DNA from: CAKZQX01 sp034435975
GTDB lineage: Bacteria; Chloroflexota; Chloroflexia; Chloroflexales; Chloroflexaceae
Direction: 5' to 3'
NCBI GenBank assembly: GCA_034435975.1
Contig: DAOTWD010000188.1
Location: 1 to 22,339 of the forward strand
DNA length: 22,339 nt
A program made the translations under genes and the position numbers. Every line of letters begins with the position of its first letter. Positions within the stretch are counted from its first letter, which is position 1. Shown piece after piece: positions 16,600-22,339 of this stretch. Below the pieces are notes generated by a model. That model did not search any database and was not told the DNA's origin. It saw only the letters and a program-made list of their open reading frames with translations.

Positions 16600-17309
16600 T
16601 AGCTGTTCCTCGCCCGCAACAGCGCTTCGACGCGAGCGAAGTCATCAAGCGTGTCGATCGAGACCATCGGCTCATCGATCACCACGGCGGCTGTGCGCAG
16701 TCCGAGGATCGTCTGCTGGACAAGCAGACATGCACGGGTAAAGGCATAGGCCGCCCCATTGCGATGGTAGACGGGCGTAAGTTGCTGGCGCGCAATAATC
16801 GCGGCTCCGCGCTGGTCAAAGTAATCCAGGTGCCCTTCGGGACCAATCACAAGCTGTTTCAGCGGATGGTACTTCAAATCGGTTGGCGAGACGGTCCAGA
16901 CGGCGTCCCAACCTTCGCTGACGAGTTTGCGGATCGTGGTATCCACGTGGCTGGCGGTGCGCAACGGTGAAGTGGGCTGCAGCATCACAACGACGTCATA
17001 TTGCACACCATCAATCTGCTCCATCGTCTGCAAAGCATGGGTCAACACCTGAAGATCGCTGATCTGGTCACCAGCGAGGGCCTCAGGTCGAATAAACGGT
17101 GCATCAATGCCGACCTTACGGCTTACGGCAGCGATCTCGGGGTGATCGGTCGAGACGACCCAACGGTCGACGTATTGTAATGCAACGACAATCGACTCAA
17201 GGTGAGCGAGCAATGGCTTGCCGAGCAACGGATGGATATTCTTCAATCGAACGCCCTTGCTGCCACCACGGGCCGGTACAACGACGAGCACGCGTTGGTT
17301 CAGCAGCAC
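16599..17309 (-). CDS. Acylneuraminate-type cytidylyltransferase (CMP-nonulosonate synthetase-like)
   Basis: The 236-residue protein starts at GTG 17307-17309, preceded by GAGGGAG, and overlaps the HAD gene's end by ten bases. VLVVVPARGGSKGVRLKNIH (residues 7-26) contains the P-loop-like ARGGSKG of the NeuA/KdsB-type nucleotidyltransferases. WVVSTDHPEIAAVS, VVVMLQPTSPLRTASHVDT and HRNGAAYAFTRACLL are further family motifs, and IDTLDDFARVEALL is the usual end. The enzyme should activate a 3-deoxy-ulosonic acid (sialic, legionaminic, pseudaminic or KDN-like) with CTP to the CMP-sugar, releasing pyrophosphate. The neighbours (NeuB-cupin, HAD phosphatase) support a nonulosonic-acid substrate. The specific sugar is not certain from the protein itself. 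Confidence 0.92.
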   Translation of the reverse strand: MLLNQRVLVVVPARGGSKGVRLKNIHPLLGKPLLAHLESIVVALQYVDRWVVSTDHPEIAAVSRKVGIDAPFIRPEALAGDQISDLQVLTHALQTMEQIDGVQYDVVVMLQPTSPLRTASHVDTTIRKLVSEGWDAVWTVSPTDLKYHPLKQLVIGPEGHLDYFDQRGAAIIARQQLTPVYHRNGAAYAFTRACLLVQQTILGLRTAAVVIDEPMVSIDTLDDFARVEALLRARNS

Positions 17310-17983
17310 AGCAACTCCCTCTCGGTACGCGATGCGAGCAGTGCCGGCAATCCGCGCAGGTCATCAAGCAGCGTCAGGCCAGCGGGATCGAAATCGTTGA
17401 ACGGATTGCGCATGCCAACGAAGCAACAGCCGACGGCTCGCGCCGCCTCGAGGTCATAGCGACCGTCACCAACCATGACCACCTGGTCAGGCGCCAGCCC
17501 CTCAGCCTGAAGGATGCGGCGCAGATTCTCCACCTTGGTGCAGGGCCGGCCAAGCACCCCCTGGAAGTAGCCATCCCAGCCACGCTTTGTCACAATGCGG
17601 CGCAGGGGCTCCTCAGGCGTAGCCGAGTTGATATAGAGGGTATAGTGCGGGGCGAGGGCTGCGAGGGTCGCAGAGGCACCGCTTATCTCCGCACAGGTGG
17701 CGGCGAACGCTTCGCAGATGTTGTTATAGGCCAGGGCGCGCTCGCGTACGGCCGCGAGGTCGGCCTGCCTGGCAGGAACTCGCTGCTCCACCACGAGGCG
17801 GTCAAGGATCGCGGCGATAATCTGGTAACGGTCGTTATCGCCGTGATTGCCCAGGATCGCGTGCACCGATGCGCCAGCCGGATCAAGGTCGCTGAAGATC
17901 TCGAAGTAAGCGTGTCGCTTGACTGCATTCGAGTCCACGAGAACACCATCAAAGTCGAAAACAATGCAGCAGAGCTTTTGCAT
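17300..17983 (-). CDS. HAD-superfamily phosphatase (C1-capped), probable sugar-acid phosphatase
   Basis: The product has 227 residues. All four HAD motifs are visible: VFDFDGVLVDS with nucleophile D10 and acid D12, YINSATP with S120, a lysine near 150 in GRPCTKVENL, and MVVGDGRYD-like sequence at 170-177 (reading VMVGDGRYD) with D173 and D177. The helical segment between about 18 and 95 is a C1 cap, as in phosphoglycolate and Neu5Ac-9-phosphate phosphatases; KdsC-type C0 enzymes lack it. It sits seven bases downstream of the NeuB-cupin gene and overlaps the cytidylyltransferase gene. The obvious role is dephosphorylating a nonulosonate-9-phosphate before CMP activation. This is inference from position; HAD substrates are hard to predict. 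Confidence 0.88.
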   Translation of the reverse strand: MQKLCCIVFDFDGVLVDSNAVKRHAYFEIFSDLDPAGASVHAILGNHGDNDRYQIIAAILDRLVVEQRVPARQADLAAVRERALAYNNICEAFAATCAEISGASATLAALAPHYTLYINSATPEEPLRRIVTKRGWDGYFQGVLGRPCTKVENLRRILQAEGLAPDQVVMVGDGRYDLEAARAVGCCFVGMRNPFNDFDPAGLTLLDDLRGLPALLASRTERELLCC

Positions 17984-17990
17984 GACAATG

Positions 17991-19535
17991 TCAGATCTGA
18001 TAACGACCCCAATGATTCACGATAGTTTTACGTGCTGATTGGGGTTGACGATTGATCTCCTTGTCTTCGTAGAATGAGTCGTCGTCATAGTGCATCGTCG
18101 ATATCTCCTCGAAGATTACACCAGTATCAGTCCAGAACTCATGCCAGACCCCTTGCTGCACCAATTGAATGTCACCGGGATAGAGTGTGCGGTGGCGGCC
18201 ATCGATTTCCATCTCGAGCACGCCGTAGAGCACCTGAAAGGTCTCCTCCTTGCGCTTATGGTAGTGAGAGGGATGGCGCTGACCAGGAAGTTGGATAACG
18301 ATTTTCTTGCAGTAAGTACGATTGATACAAGTGATAATTGTCGCCCCAATCTTGAGAAAGTTTGCAATCCCCTTGTGATGCGAAAACTCGGCTTCGAACT
18401 CGGTATTGAGCACAATGCGAGCCTCGTTGAGCATCGCCTTGATCGAATGAATTGCCGTGAAGAGCACCTGCTTTTCTGCTTCTTCAGGGATAGCAAGGTC
18501 AGCGATGAGGAGGGGTTCATCCGCGGCCAGCGGCCGCATGGCAAGGATACCGCTGGTCCACTTGCTGGAAGCGAGTTGCCCCTCGCTCCAGGGCATCGCG
18601 AAGTAAACATCTTCGAGTCGCAGCTCTGTGCCGGCCTTGATCGGGCGGCGGGCATAGACGCCACGCTTGAGTGAAGCGAGTGCCTCGCGTTCCTCAGCGG
18701 GGGCAGGCTGGCGCTCGGTGTGCCCACAGATCATGCGGGCCTGTTCAGCGGCCTTGATCCAGGCGTCGATCTGTTCGGGGGTTGAGGAGTAAGCATTCAA
18801 CTTAATTGTATCAGTAGGAATACCAACGTGGCGCTCGAGGATCCGCGCCCCCTTGGCCACTGCCACGTAGACCGGGGCGAGATCGCCCGGGTTCTCGTGG
18901 GTAGAGAAACCGATCACATAATTGGGATAGCGGCGGCGAAGTAACTCGATCTGATTCAACGCCAATTGGTGATCAGGAGTTGGATAGATCGAGACACAGT
19001 GCATGATCGCGAACGGCACACGGCGGTGGTCGAAGAAACTGACGAGGTCATCAATCTCTTTGAGGGTGAGCCCACCGGTCGAGAAGATCACCGGCTTGTT
19101 ATGCTCGGCGATTGCCTCGAGCAACGGCCAGTCGGTGGCGGAGCAACTGGCTACCTTCACAATCTCGATACCCAATTCGACAATTGTATTGACTGACTCT
19201 TCATCGAACGGCGTGGCCATAGTGATCATCCCGGTCTCACGCACTTCATCAGCGAGCAGAGCGTACGCCTCCTTTGAAAGGCGTGTAGCCAGGAAGCGCG
19301 GAATATGCTTGTTCGAACTGCCCTGCTGATGGCTGGGATGAATAAATGTGTCGAGGTGGCGAAACTGGAACTTAAGCGCCGCCCGCACCTGATTGCTTGC
19401 AGCCACCCGCCCGAGCTCACGGATGATCCGCCGGGCATGATCAACCTGACCCTGGTGATTGTTCGCGAGGTCAAATACATAGAGTTGTTCGAAATCGAAG
19501 CTCGGCTTCACGTCACTACCTCTGGTTGCATACAT
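17991..19535 (-). CDS. NeuB-family sugar-acid synthase fused to SAF domain and D-lyxose-isomerase-like cupin
   Basis: The 514-residue protein uses ATG 19533-19535 or GTG 19509-19511, the latter with better-placed AGAGGT. Residues about 20-270 form the NeuB TIM barrel: FDLANNHQGQ, LKFQFRH, VKVASCSATD, STGGLTLKEI, MHCVSIYPTP and IGFSTHE. H213 and H236 (in RILERHVG) match the two metal-binding His of NeuB. Residues about 285-350 are the SAF/antifreeze-like domain (KRGVYARRPIKAGTEL). The C-terminal part (about 360-514) is an extra cupin: YCKKIVIQLPGQRHPSHYH, KEETF, PGDIQLVQQGVWHEFWT and YDDDSFYEDKEI. Its H424, H426, E431 and H465 fit a cupin metal site, and the pattern resembles D-lyxose/mannose isomerases. 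The barrel should condense PEP with an aldose or aldose phosphate; the cupin may supply it by aldose-ketose isomerisation. Confidence 0.88.
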   Translation of the reverse strand: MYATRGSDVKPSFDFEQLYVFDLANNHQGQVDHARRIIRELGRVAASNQVRAALKFQFRHLDTFIHPSHQQGSSNKHIPRFLATRLSKEAYALLADEVRETGMITMATPFDEESVNTIVELGIEIVKVASCSATDWPLLEAIAEHNKPVIFSTGGLTLKEIDDLVSFFDHRRVPFAIMHCVSIYPTPDHQLALNQIELLRRRYPNYVIGFSTHENPGDLAPVYVAVAKGARILERHVGIPTDTIKLNAYSSTPEQIDAWIKAAEQARMICGHTERQPAPAEEREALASLKRGVYARRPIKAGTELRLEDVYFAMPWSEGQLASSKWTSGILAMRPLAADEPLLIADLAIPEEAEKQVLFTAIHSIKAMLNEARIVLNTEFEAEFSHHKGIANFLKIGATIITCINRTYCKKIVIQLPGQRHPSHYHKRKEETFQVLYGVLEMEIDGRHRTLYPGDIQLVQQGVWHEFWTDTGVIFEEISTMHYDDDSFYEDKEINRQPQSARKTIVNHWGRYQI

Positions 19536-19547
19536 ATTCCCACGGCC

Positions 19548-20651
19548 CTATCGGTGCGCCGCGGCGAGAGCCGCCTCGGTATAACCGACCGCGTAGTTGA
19601 TAGCGATCCGTTTGCCCTGCTGCTGCGAACGATGAGCGGCAGCAATGACCAGCATTGTGTCGAGGCCACGTTCGAGCGTGATGCCCGAGGGGGTATGCGC
19701 GCCGTCAATCTGGGCCTTGATGTGCGTGAGCTCCCAGATGAAATCATCGGGACGCGTCTTAGAAATAGGGTGAATCTCATCAGGCTGGCCAGGGCGCAGC
19801 ACCAGTACGGCATCCCCAGAGGGATCATAGCCGTTCACCCACTCAATGGCAGCCTCACTACCCTGGATGCGAGCACGCTTGCGATGGGGCCGGGTCACGA
19901 CATCCTGGACAATGCGGCCAACGAGGTTTCGCTCGGTGCGTGCGTTGATGAGGCAAACGTCATCGTACTCGGCCTCGCCGTCTTGAACATAGCGAAGCAT
20001 AGCCTCGACTTCGACAATGCGGCCGGCCCCAACTACATGGGCCAGATGCTGCCAGAGATTGACCGCATGCGAGTGCTCGCCGCTGGCGCCGCCACCCAAT
20101 CGCCAGAAACCAAGATAGCTATCGGCGGGACCGCTCAGCCAGGGATGTGCAGCGAAGATGCCACCCCAGTGCTCGCGAAACTCCACGTCCAGGGTCTTAA
20201 TGGCCCCTGTCACGCCCGTTGCCAGCAACTCCTCCACCTTCGCCATCGCCCTGCCCACTACGTGGTCATAGCCGACAAAGACGCGGGTGCCCCCCTGACT
20301 TGCCTGCTCATAGAAAACCTGGACCTGATCGAGTGCGGGTGTACAGAGCGGCTTCTCGATCAGCAATGCAACGGGCTGTTCTTCTAGAGCGTGTAAAGCG
20401 AGGGGAATATGATGCTCGGGCGGAGTGCCGATGTGGATCAAATCAAAGCCACCACGGGGCTCATCGGCATTATTACAAAGTTGTATCGCTTCGTCCCAGG
20501 TGCCATAGCGCGCTGGGTAGATCTCATCGCGCATGCGTTTAAGCGCGGCATCGCTCACATCGCAGACGGTGACCGACCATCCGAGGCGGCGCGAGGCGTG
20601 AGCGAGATGGTTGCCGATTGAGCCAGCTCCGTAGATCTTGACACGAAACAT
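19548..20651 (-). CDS. Gfo/Idh/MocA-family NAD(P)-dependent oxidoreductase
   Basis: I choose ATG 20649-20651 (367 residues) because AAAGAGG lies just upstream; a GTG at 20678 is also open and would abut the previous stop. The N-terminal Rossmann fold has VKIYGAGSIGNHLAHA with GxGxxG at residues 8-13, then VTVCDVSDAAL for the cofactor ribose site. LIHIGTPPEHHIPLALHAL and LLIEKPLCTP (K100 in the EKP motif) are the family's typical second half of the nucleotide domain. The C-terminal domain has LDVEFREHWGGIFAAHPW, GGGASGEHSHAVNLWQHL and a beta-sheet region. Such enzymes oxidise or reduce a hydroxyl/keto group of sugars, sugar nucleotides or inositols. Twelve bases separate it from the NeuB-cupin gene, suggesting that it acts in the same sugar-acid pathway, either before condensation or on the product. 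Confidence 0.92.
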   Translation of the reverse strand: MFRVKIYGAGSIGNHLAHASRRLGWSVTVCDVSDAALKRMRDEIYPARYGTWDEAIQLCNNADEPRGGFDLIHIGTPPEHHIPLALHALEEQPVALLIEKPLCTPALDQVQVFYEQASQGGTRVFVGYDHVVGRAMAKVEELLATGVTGAIKTLDVEFREHWGGIFAAHPWLSGPADSYLGFWRLGGGASGEHSHAVNLWQHLAHVVGAGRIVEVEAMLRYVQDGEAEYDDVCLINARTERNLVGRIVQDVVTRPHRKRARIQGSEAAIEWVNGYDPSGDAVLVLRPGQPDEIHPISKTRPDDFIWELTHIKAQIDGAHTPSGITLERGLDTMLVIAAAHRSQQQGKRIAINYAVGYTEAALAAAHR

Positions 20652-20678
20652 AGCCTCTTTACTCCGATGCTCTGGCAC

Positions 20679-21665
20679 TCACCAAGGCTTGCGCAAGAGG
20701 TAGATCCCTTCGCCACCCATCGCAGCAATAGGCATGACATCGGAGTAGAAGGGGTCAGTTACAATATCCTCGGCCATATACTGGCTCATACGCTCCCAAA
20801 GCGCATCGTCTACACCCTCGGGGCGCTGTAGCACAAACTCGACCCCTCGCTGGATGCGCTTGAGCGCCCCCTGAGCCTCGAGCCAGGCCAGAAACTGCTC
20901 ATTTGGCCGCACGATTTTACGCTGCCAGGTGTTGTAAGCCTCGTAGTCAAACGACAGATCAAGCTTCGCATCACGAATGGCCAGAGGCATTCGCTTGATC
21001 ATATCCTCCGCAGCCTTCTGATCCCAACCAAATCGATAGATGGCTCCCACTACACGCTCCAGAACAAAACCTGTCTCGGCACACCATTGCTCTATATCCA
21101 TGTAGTCAACCTGGCGTAGATCGGCCAGCGACATCGGCAGATGCAGGAGGGTGAGCACCGTCATGTAGGAGAAGCCACGGGGGTTGAGAAAGTTCGGACA
21201 GGAGACAACAAGTAGTCCACCGGGTGTCAGCAAACGGTACAGGTCGCGCAATGTGCCCGGCGGGTCAGGTACATGCTCCAGAACACCGACAAGAGTTATT
21301 ACGTCGTACGTGCGGTCGGCACGCTGGCAGAACGTCTCGATATCGGCAACCTCGAACTTGACGACACGCCCAGCGCTCAGGGCATTCAGCCTGGCGATAG
21401 CGATTGCCGTCTCAGAGAAGTCGAAACCCACTGTCTCAGCAGCGCGATGAGCCGCCATAATCGCCAGACGCCCTGCGCCACAGCCGACATCGAGCATGCG
21501 TCTCCCGGGAAGCTCATCCTTGATTAACTCGTAGATGACCGAGTGGACGCCGTGAGACTTTCTGTAAAGCCATACATCGGCAGAACGGTATATCTCGTCG
21601 TATTTTGCGAGAATGTTTCTTTGATCGCCTTCAGAGAGCAGCGAGCTGATCTTTGGTTGACTCAC
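20679..21665 (-). CDS. Class I SAM-dependent methyltransferase
   Basis: The product has 328 residues, starting at GTG 21663-21665 with TTAGGAC upstream. MLDVGCGAGRLAIMAA (about 57-72) is motif I, TVGFDFSETAIAIARLNA the acidic loop, VITLVGVLEHVPDP the beta-4 region and YRLLTPGGLLVVSCPN the beta-5 region. This is the Methyltransf_11/25 type. The C-terminal third (about 215-328) is an extension not needed for the fold, with DYEAYNTWQRKIVRPNEQ and MAEDIVTDPFYSDVMP, which I do not recognise. It is the first gene after the promoter at 21711-21719 and directly precedes the oxidoreductase. The sugar-acid pathway is the likely context, but its substrate is unknown. Confidence 0.9.
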   Translation of the reverse strand: MSQPKISSLLSEGDQRNILAKYDEIYRSADVWLYRKSHGVHSVIYELIKDELPGRRMLDVGCGAGRLAIMAAHRAAETVGFDFSETAIAIARLNALSAGRVVKFEVADIETFCQRADRTYDVITLVGVLEHVPDPPGTLRDLYRLLTPGGLLVVSCPNFLNPRGFSYMTVLTLLHLPMSLADLRQVDYMDIEQWCAETGFVLERVVGAIYRFGWDQKAAEDMIKRMPLAIRDAKLDLSFDYEAYNTWQRKIVRPNEQFLAWLEAQGALKRIQRGVEFVLQRPEGVDDALWERMSQYMAEDIVTDPFYSDVMPIAAMGGEGIYLLRKPW

Positions 21666-21691
21666 GTCCTAACTCCGGACAATAACGCGGT

Positions 21692-21706
21692 GCCGCAGAA
21701 AGCGGC
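21692..21706 (-). other. Small hairpin in the untranslated leader
   Basis: GCCGC (21692-21696) and GCGGC (21702-21706) can form a five-base-pair stem with a five-base loop in the transcript made from the promoter just upstream. There is no T-run after it, so a terminator for the preceding gene is not supported. It may only be chance in this GC-rich leader. Confidence 0.3.
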
Positions 21707-21710
21707 TGCT

Positions 21711-21719
21711 ATTATAGCA
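21711..21719 (-). promoter_or_regulatory. Extended -10 promoter element (TGC-TATAAT)
   Basis: Reading the minus strand, TGCTATAAT is a perfect consensus -10 hexamer with an upstream TG, 46 bases before the GTG start of the methyltransferase at 20679-21665. At 17 bases upstream the -35 position reads about AAAAGA, which is weak, so the extended -10 would be the main contact for the housekeeping sigma factor. It is the only consensus-quality promoter I see in the window, and genes downstream are tightly packed, so it may drive most of the cluster. Confidence 0.65.
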
Positions 21720-21742
21720 CGCCCGAGGCGCCATCTTTTCAC

Positions 21743-22339
21743 CTAGGACACCACCAGCACATACGTCGCCCCCGTCTGCACGTCCACCAGCGCCGTGTTT
21801 CCCTCGCGTGGGCACGCTACTGGCCCGCCGTCGCGGTTGGTGCAACTCACCTGCCCGCTGGCCGGCAACGGGACCGCCACCAGCCGTGGCTGGTCGCTCC
21901 AGATCACCACGATGTGCTCGTCACCCCGGCGCAGCACGTAGCCCTCAACGTCCTCGGGTACACCCGCCAGCTGCCCCAGGTAGCGCGCCCCGGCGAGGGT
22001 CCGGCTGGCGTGCCGGTAGGCGAAGTAGCCCGGCCGCGGCACCAGCACGTCGCCTGGCTCGATCAGCGCAGTGTTGTGGTACGAGTCACTATCATAGATA
22101 TACCAGATGTTTGCGGCCAGCCCGTCGCGCAGCGATCGCGTGAAGAGCCGCGAGAGGTAGTCGGCCTGGGCCCAGCGACACTCCGGCGTCACTTCCCCGG
22201 CGCAGAGCAGCGCGCCCTCGGTGCGCAGCAGCGGTCGCTCGGCAATCCCGTAACGGGCCAGCACACCCCGCAGATAGGCCGGGCGCCAGTCAACCCGCGG
22301 GCCCAGGTCCGGCTGGCCCGGAATGCGCCAGAAAGTATA
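21743..22339 (-). CDS. Glycoside-hydrolase-like protein, C-terminal part (cut by window edge)
   Basis: The frame is open from the right edge (first codon 22337-22339) to a stop at 21743-21745, giving about 198 residues. PLLRTEGALLC near residue 36 looks like the end of a TIM barrel, with a Glu in the position of the catalytic nucleophile of clan GH-A enzymes ('Pl..TE.g'). Next come CRWAQADYLSRLFTRSLRDG and IWYIYDSDSYHNTALI, the last barrel helix and strand. PRPGYFAYRHASRTLAGARY follows, after which VLRRGDEHIVVIWSDQP starts a small C-terminal beta domain. It may trim or process the surface polysaccharide outside the cell, but the N-terminus and any signal peptide lie outside the window. The family number cannot be given. 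Confidence 0.75.
   Translation of the reverse strand, partial: YTFWRIPGQPDLGPRVDWRPAYLRGVLARYGIAERPLLRTEGALLCAGEVTPECRWAQADYLSRLFTRSLRDGLAANIWYIYDSDSYHNTALIEPGDVLVPRPGYFAYRHASRTLAGARYLGQLAGVPEDVEGYVLRRGDEHIVVIWSDQPRLVAVPLPASGQVSCTNRDGGPVACPREGNTALVDVQTGATYVLVVS

Noticed and set aside
21692..21706. Hairpin as terminator of the glycoside-hydrolase-like gene
   Set aside because: The stem is short, no T-run follows, and it lies downstream of the -10 element, inside the next transcript.
1..22339. tRNA or rRNA genes, CRISPR arrays, and complete insertion sequences
   Set aside because: I read through the window and saw no repeat-spacer pattern, no tRNA-like cloverleaf or rRNA segment and no intact transposase; I could not run a dedicated search.

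Overview
This window is part of a surface-polysaccharide (O-antigen, capsule or exopolysaccharide type) gene cluster. Every well-supported gene lies on the minus strand, so transcription runs from high to low coordinates. The moderate-to-high GC content and the protein style (large GT-C membrane proteins with extra C-terminal beta modules, a TPR plus beta-sandwich protein, many class I methyltransferases) suggest a Chloroflexota bacterium, perhaps of the Roseiflexus/Chloroflexus type. That assignment is an inference, because no rRNA or other taxonomic marker is present.

In transcription order: a glycoside-hydrolase-like gene cut by the right edge (21743-22339) is followed by a short gap with a good extended -10 promoter (21711-21719). 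This promoter probably starts a long run of closely spaced genes. First comes a sugar-acid block: a methyltransferase (20679-21665), a Gfo/Idh/MocA oxidoreductase (19548-20651), a NeuB synthase fused to a D-lyxose-isomerase-like cupin (17991-19535), a HAD phosphatase (17300-17983), an acylneuraminate-type cytidylyltransferase (16599-17309) and another methyltransferase (15463-16599). Next are a 5'-truncated hexapeptide acyltransferase remnant, a Wzx-type flippase (13800-15131), a GT-B-like capsule protein (11988-13751), a methyltransferase (11229-11960) and a membrane-anchored TPR/beta-domain protein (10083-11216) with a decayed extra copy of its beta domain just downstream. The last part holds an O-antigen polymerase/ligase-like protein (8279-9739), a GT4 glycosyltransferase, a methyltransferase, a second GT4, a LIC_10190-like membrane protein (2851-5058), a GT-C protein broken by a single-base frameshift (296-2622), and the start of a WecG/TagA-type glycosyltransferase running off the left edge.

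Together the genes fit a Wzx/Wzy-dependent pathway: make and CMP-activate an unusual acidic sugar, build a lipid-linked repeat with GT4 and WecG-type transferases, methylate it, flip it and polymerise it. The most interesting element is the NeuB-cupin-isomerase fusion beside a HAD phosphatase and a CMP-sugar synthetase, without the UDP-GlcNAc-dependent genes (NeuC, PseB/LegB, aminotransferase) usual for sialic, legionaminic or pseudaminic acids. I propose a compact KDN-like route from fructose-6-phosphate through mannose-6-phosphate, with later methylation or oxidation. Signs of decay (frameshift, truncated acyltransferase, decayed beta domain, a plus-strand gene remnant at 2638-2850) point to recent rearrangement, as is usual for polysaccharide loci.
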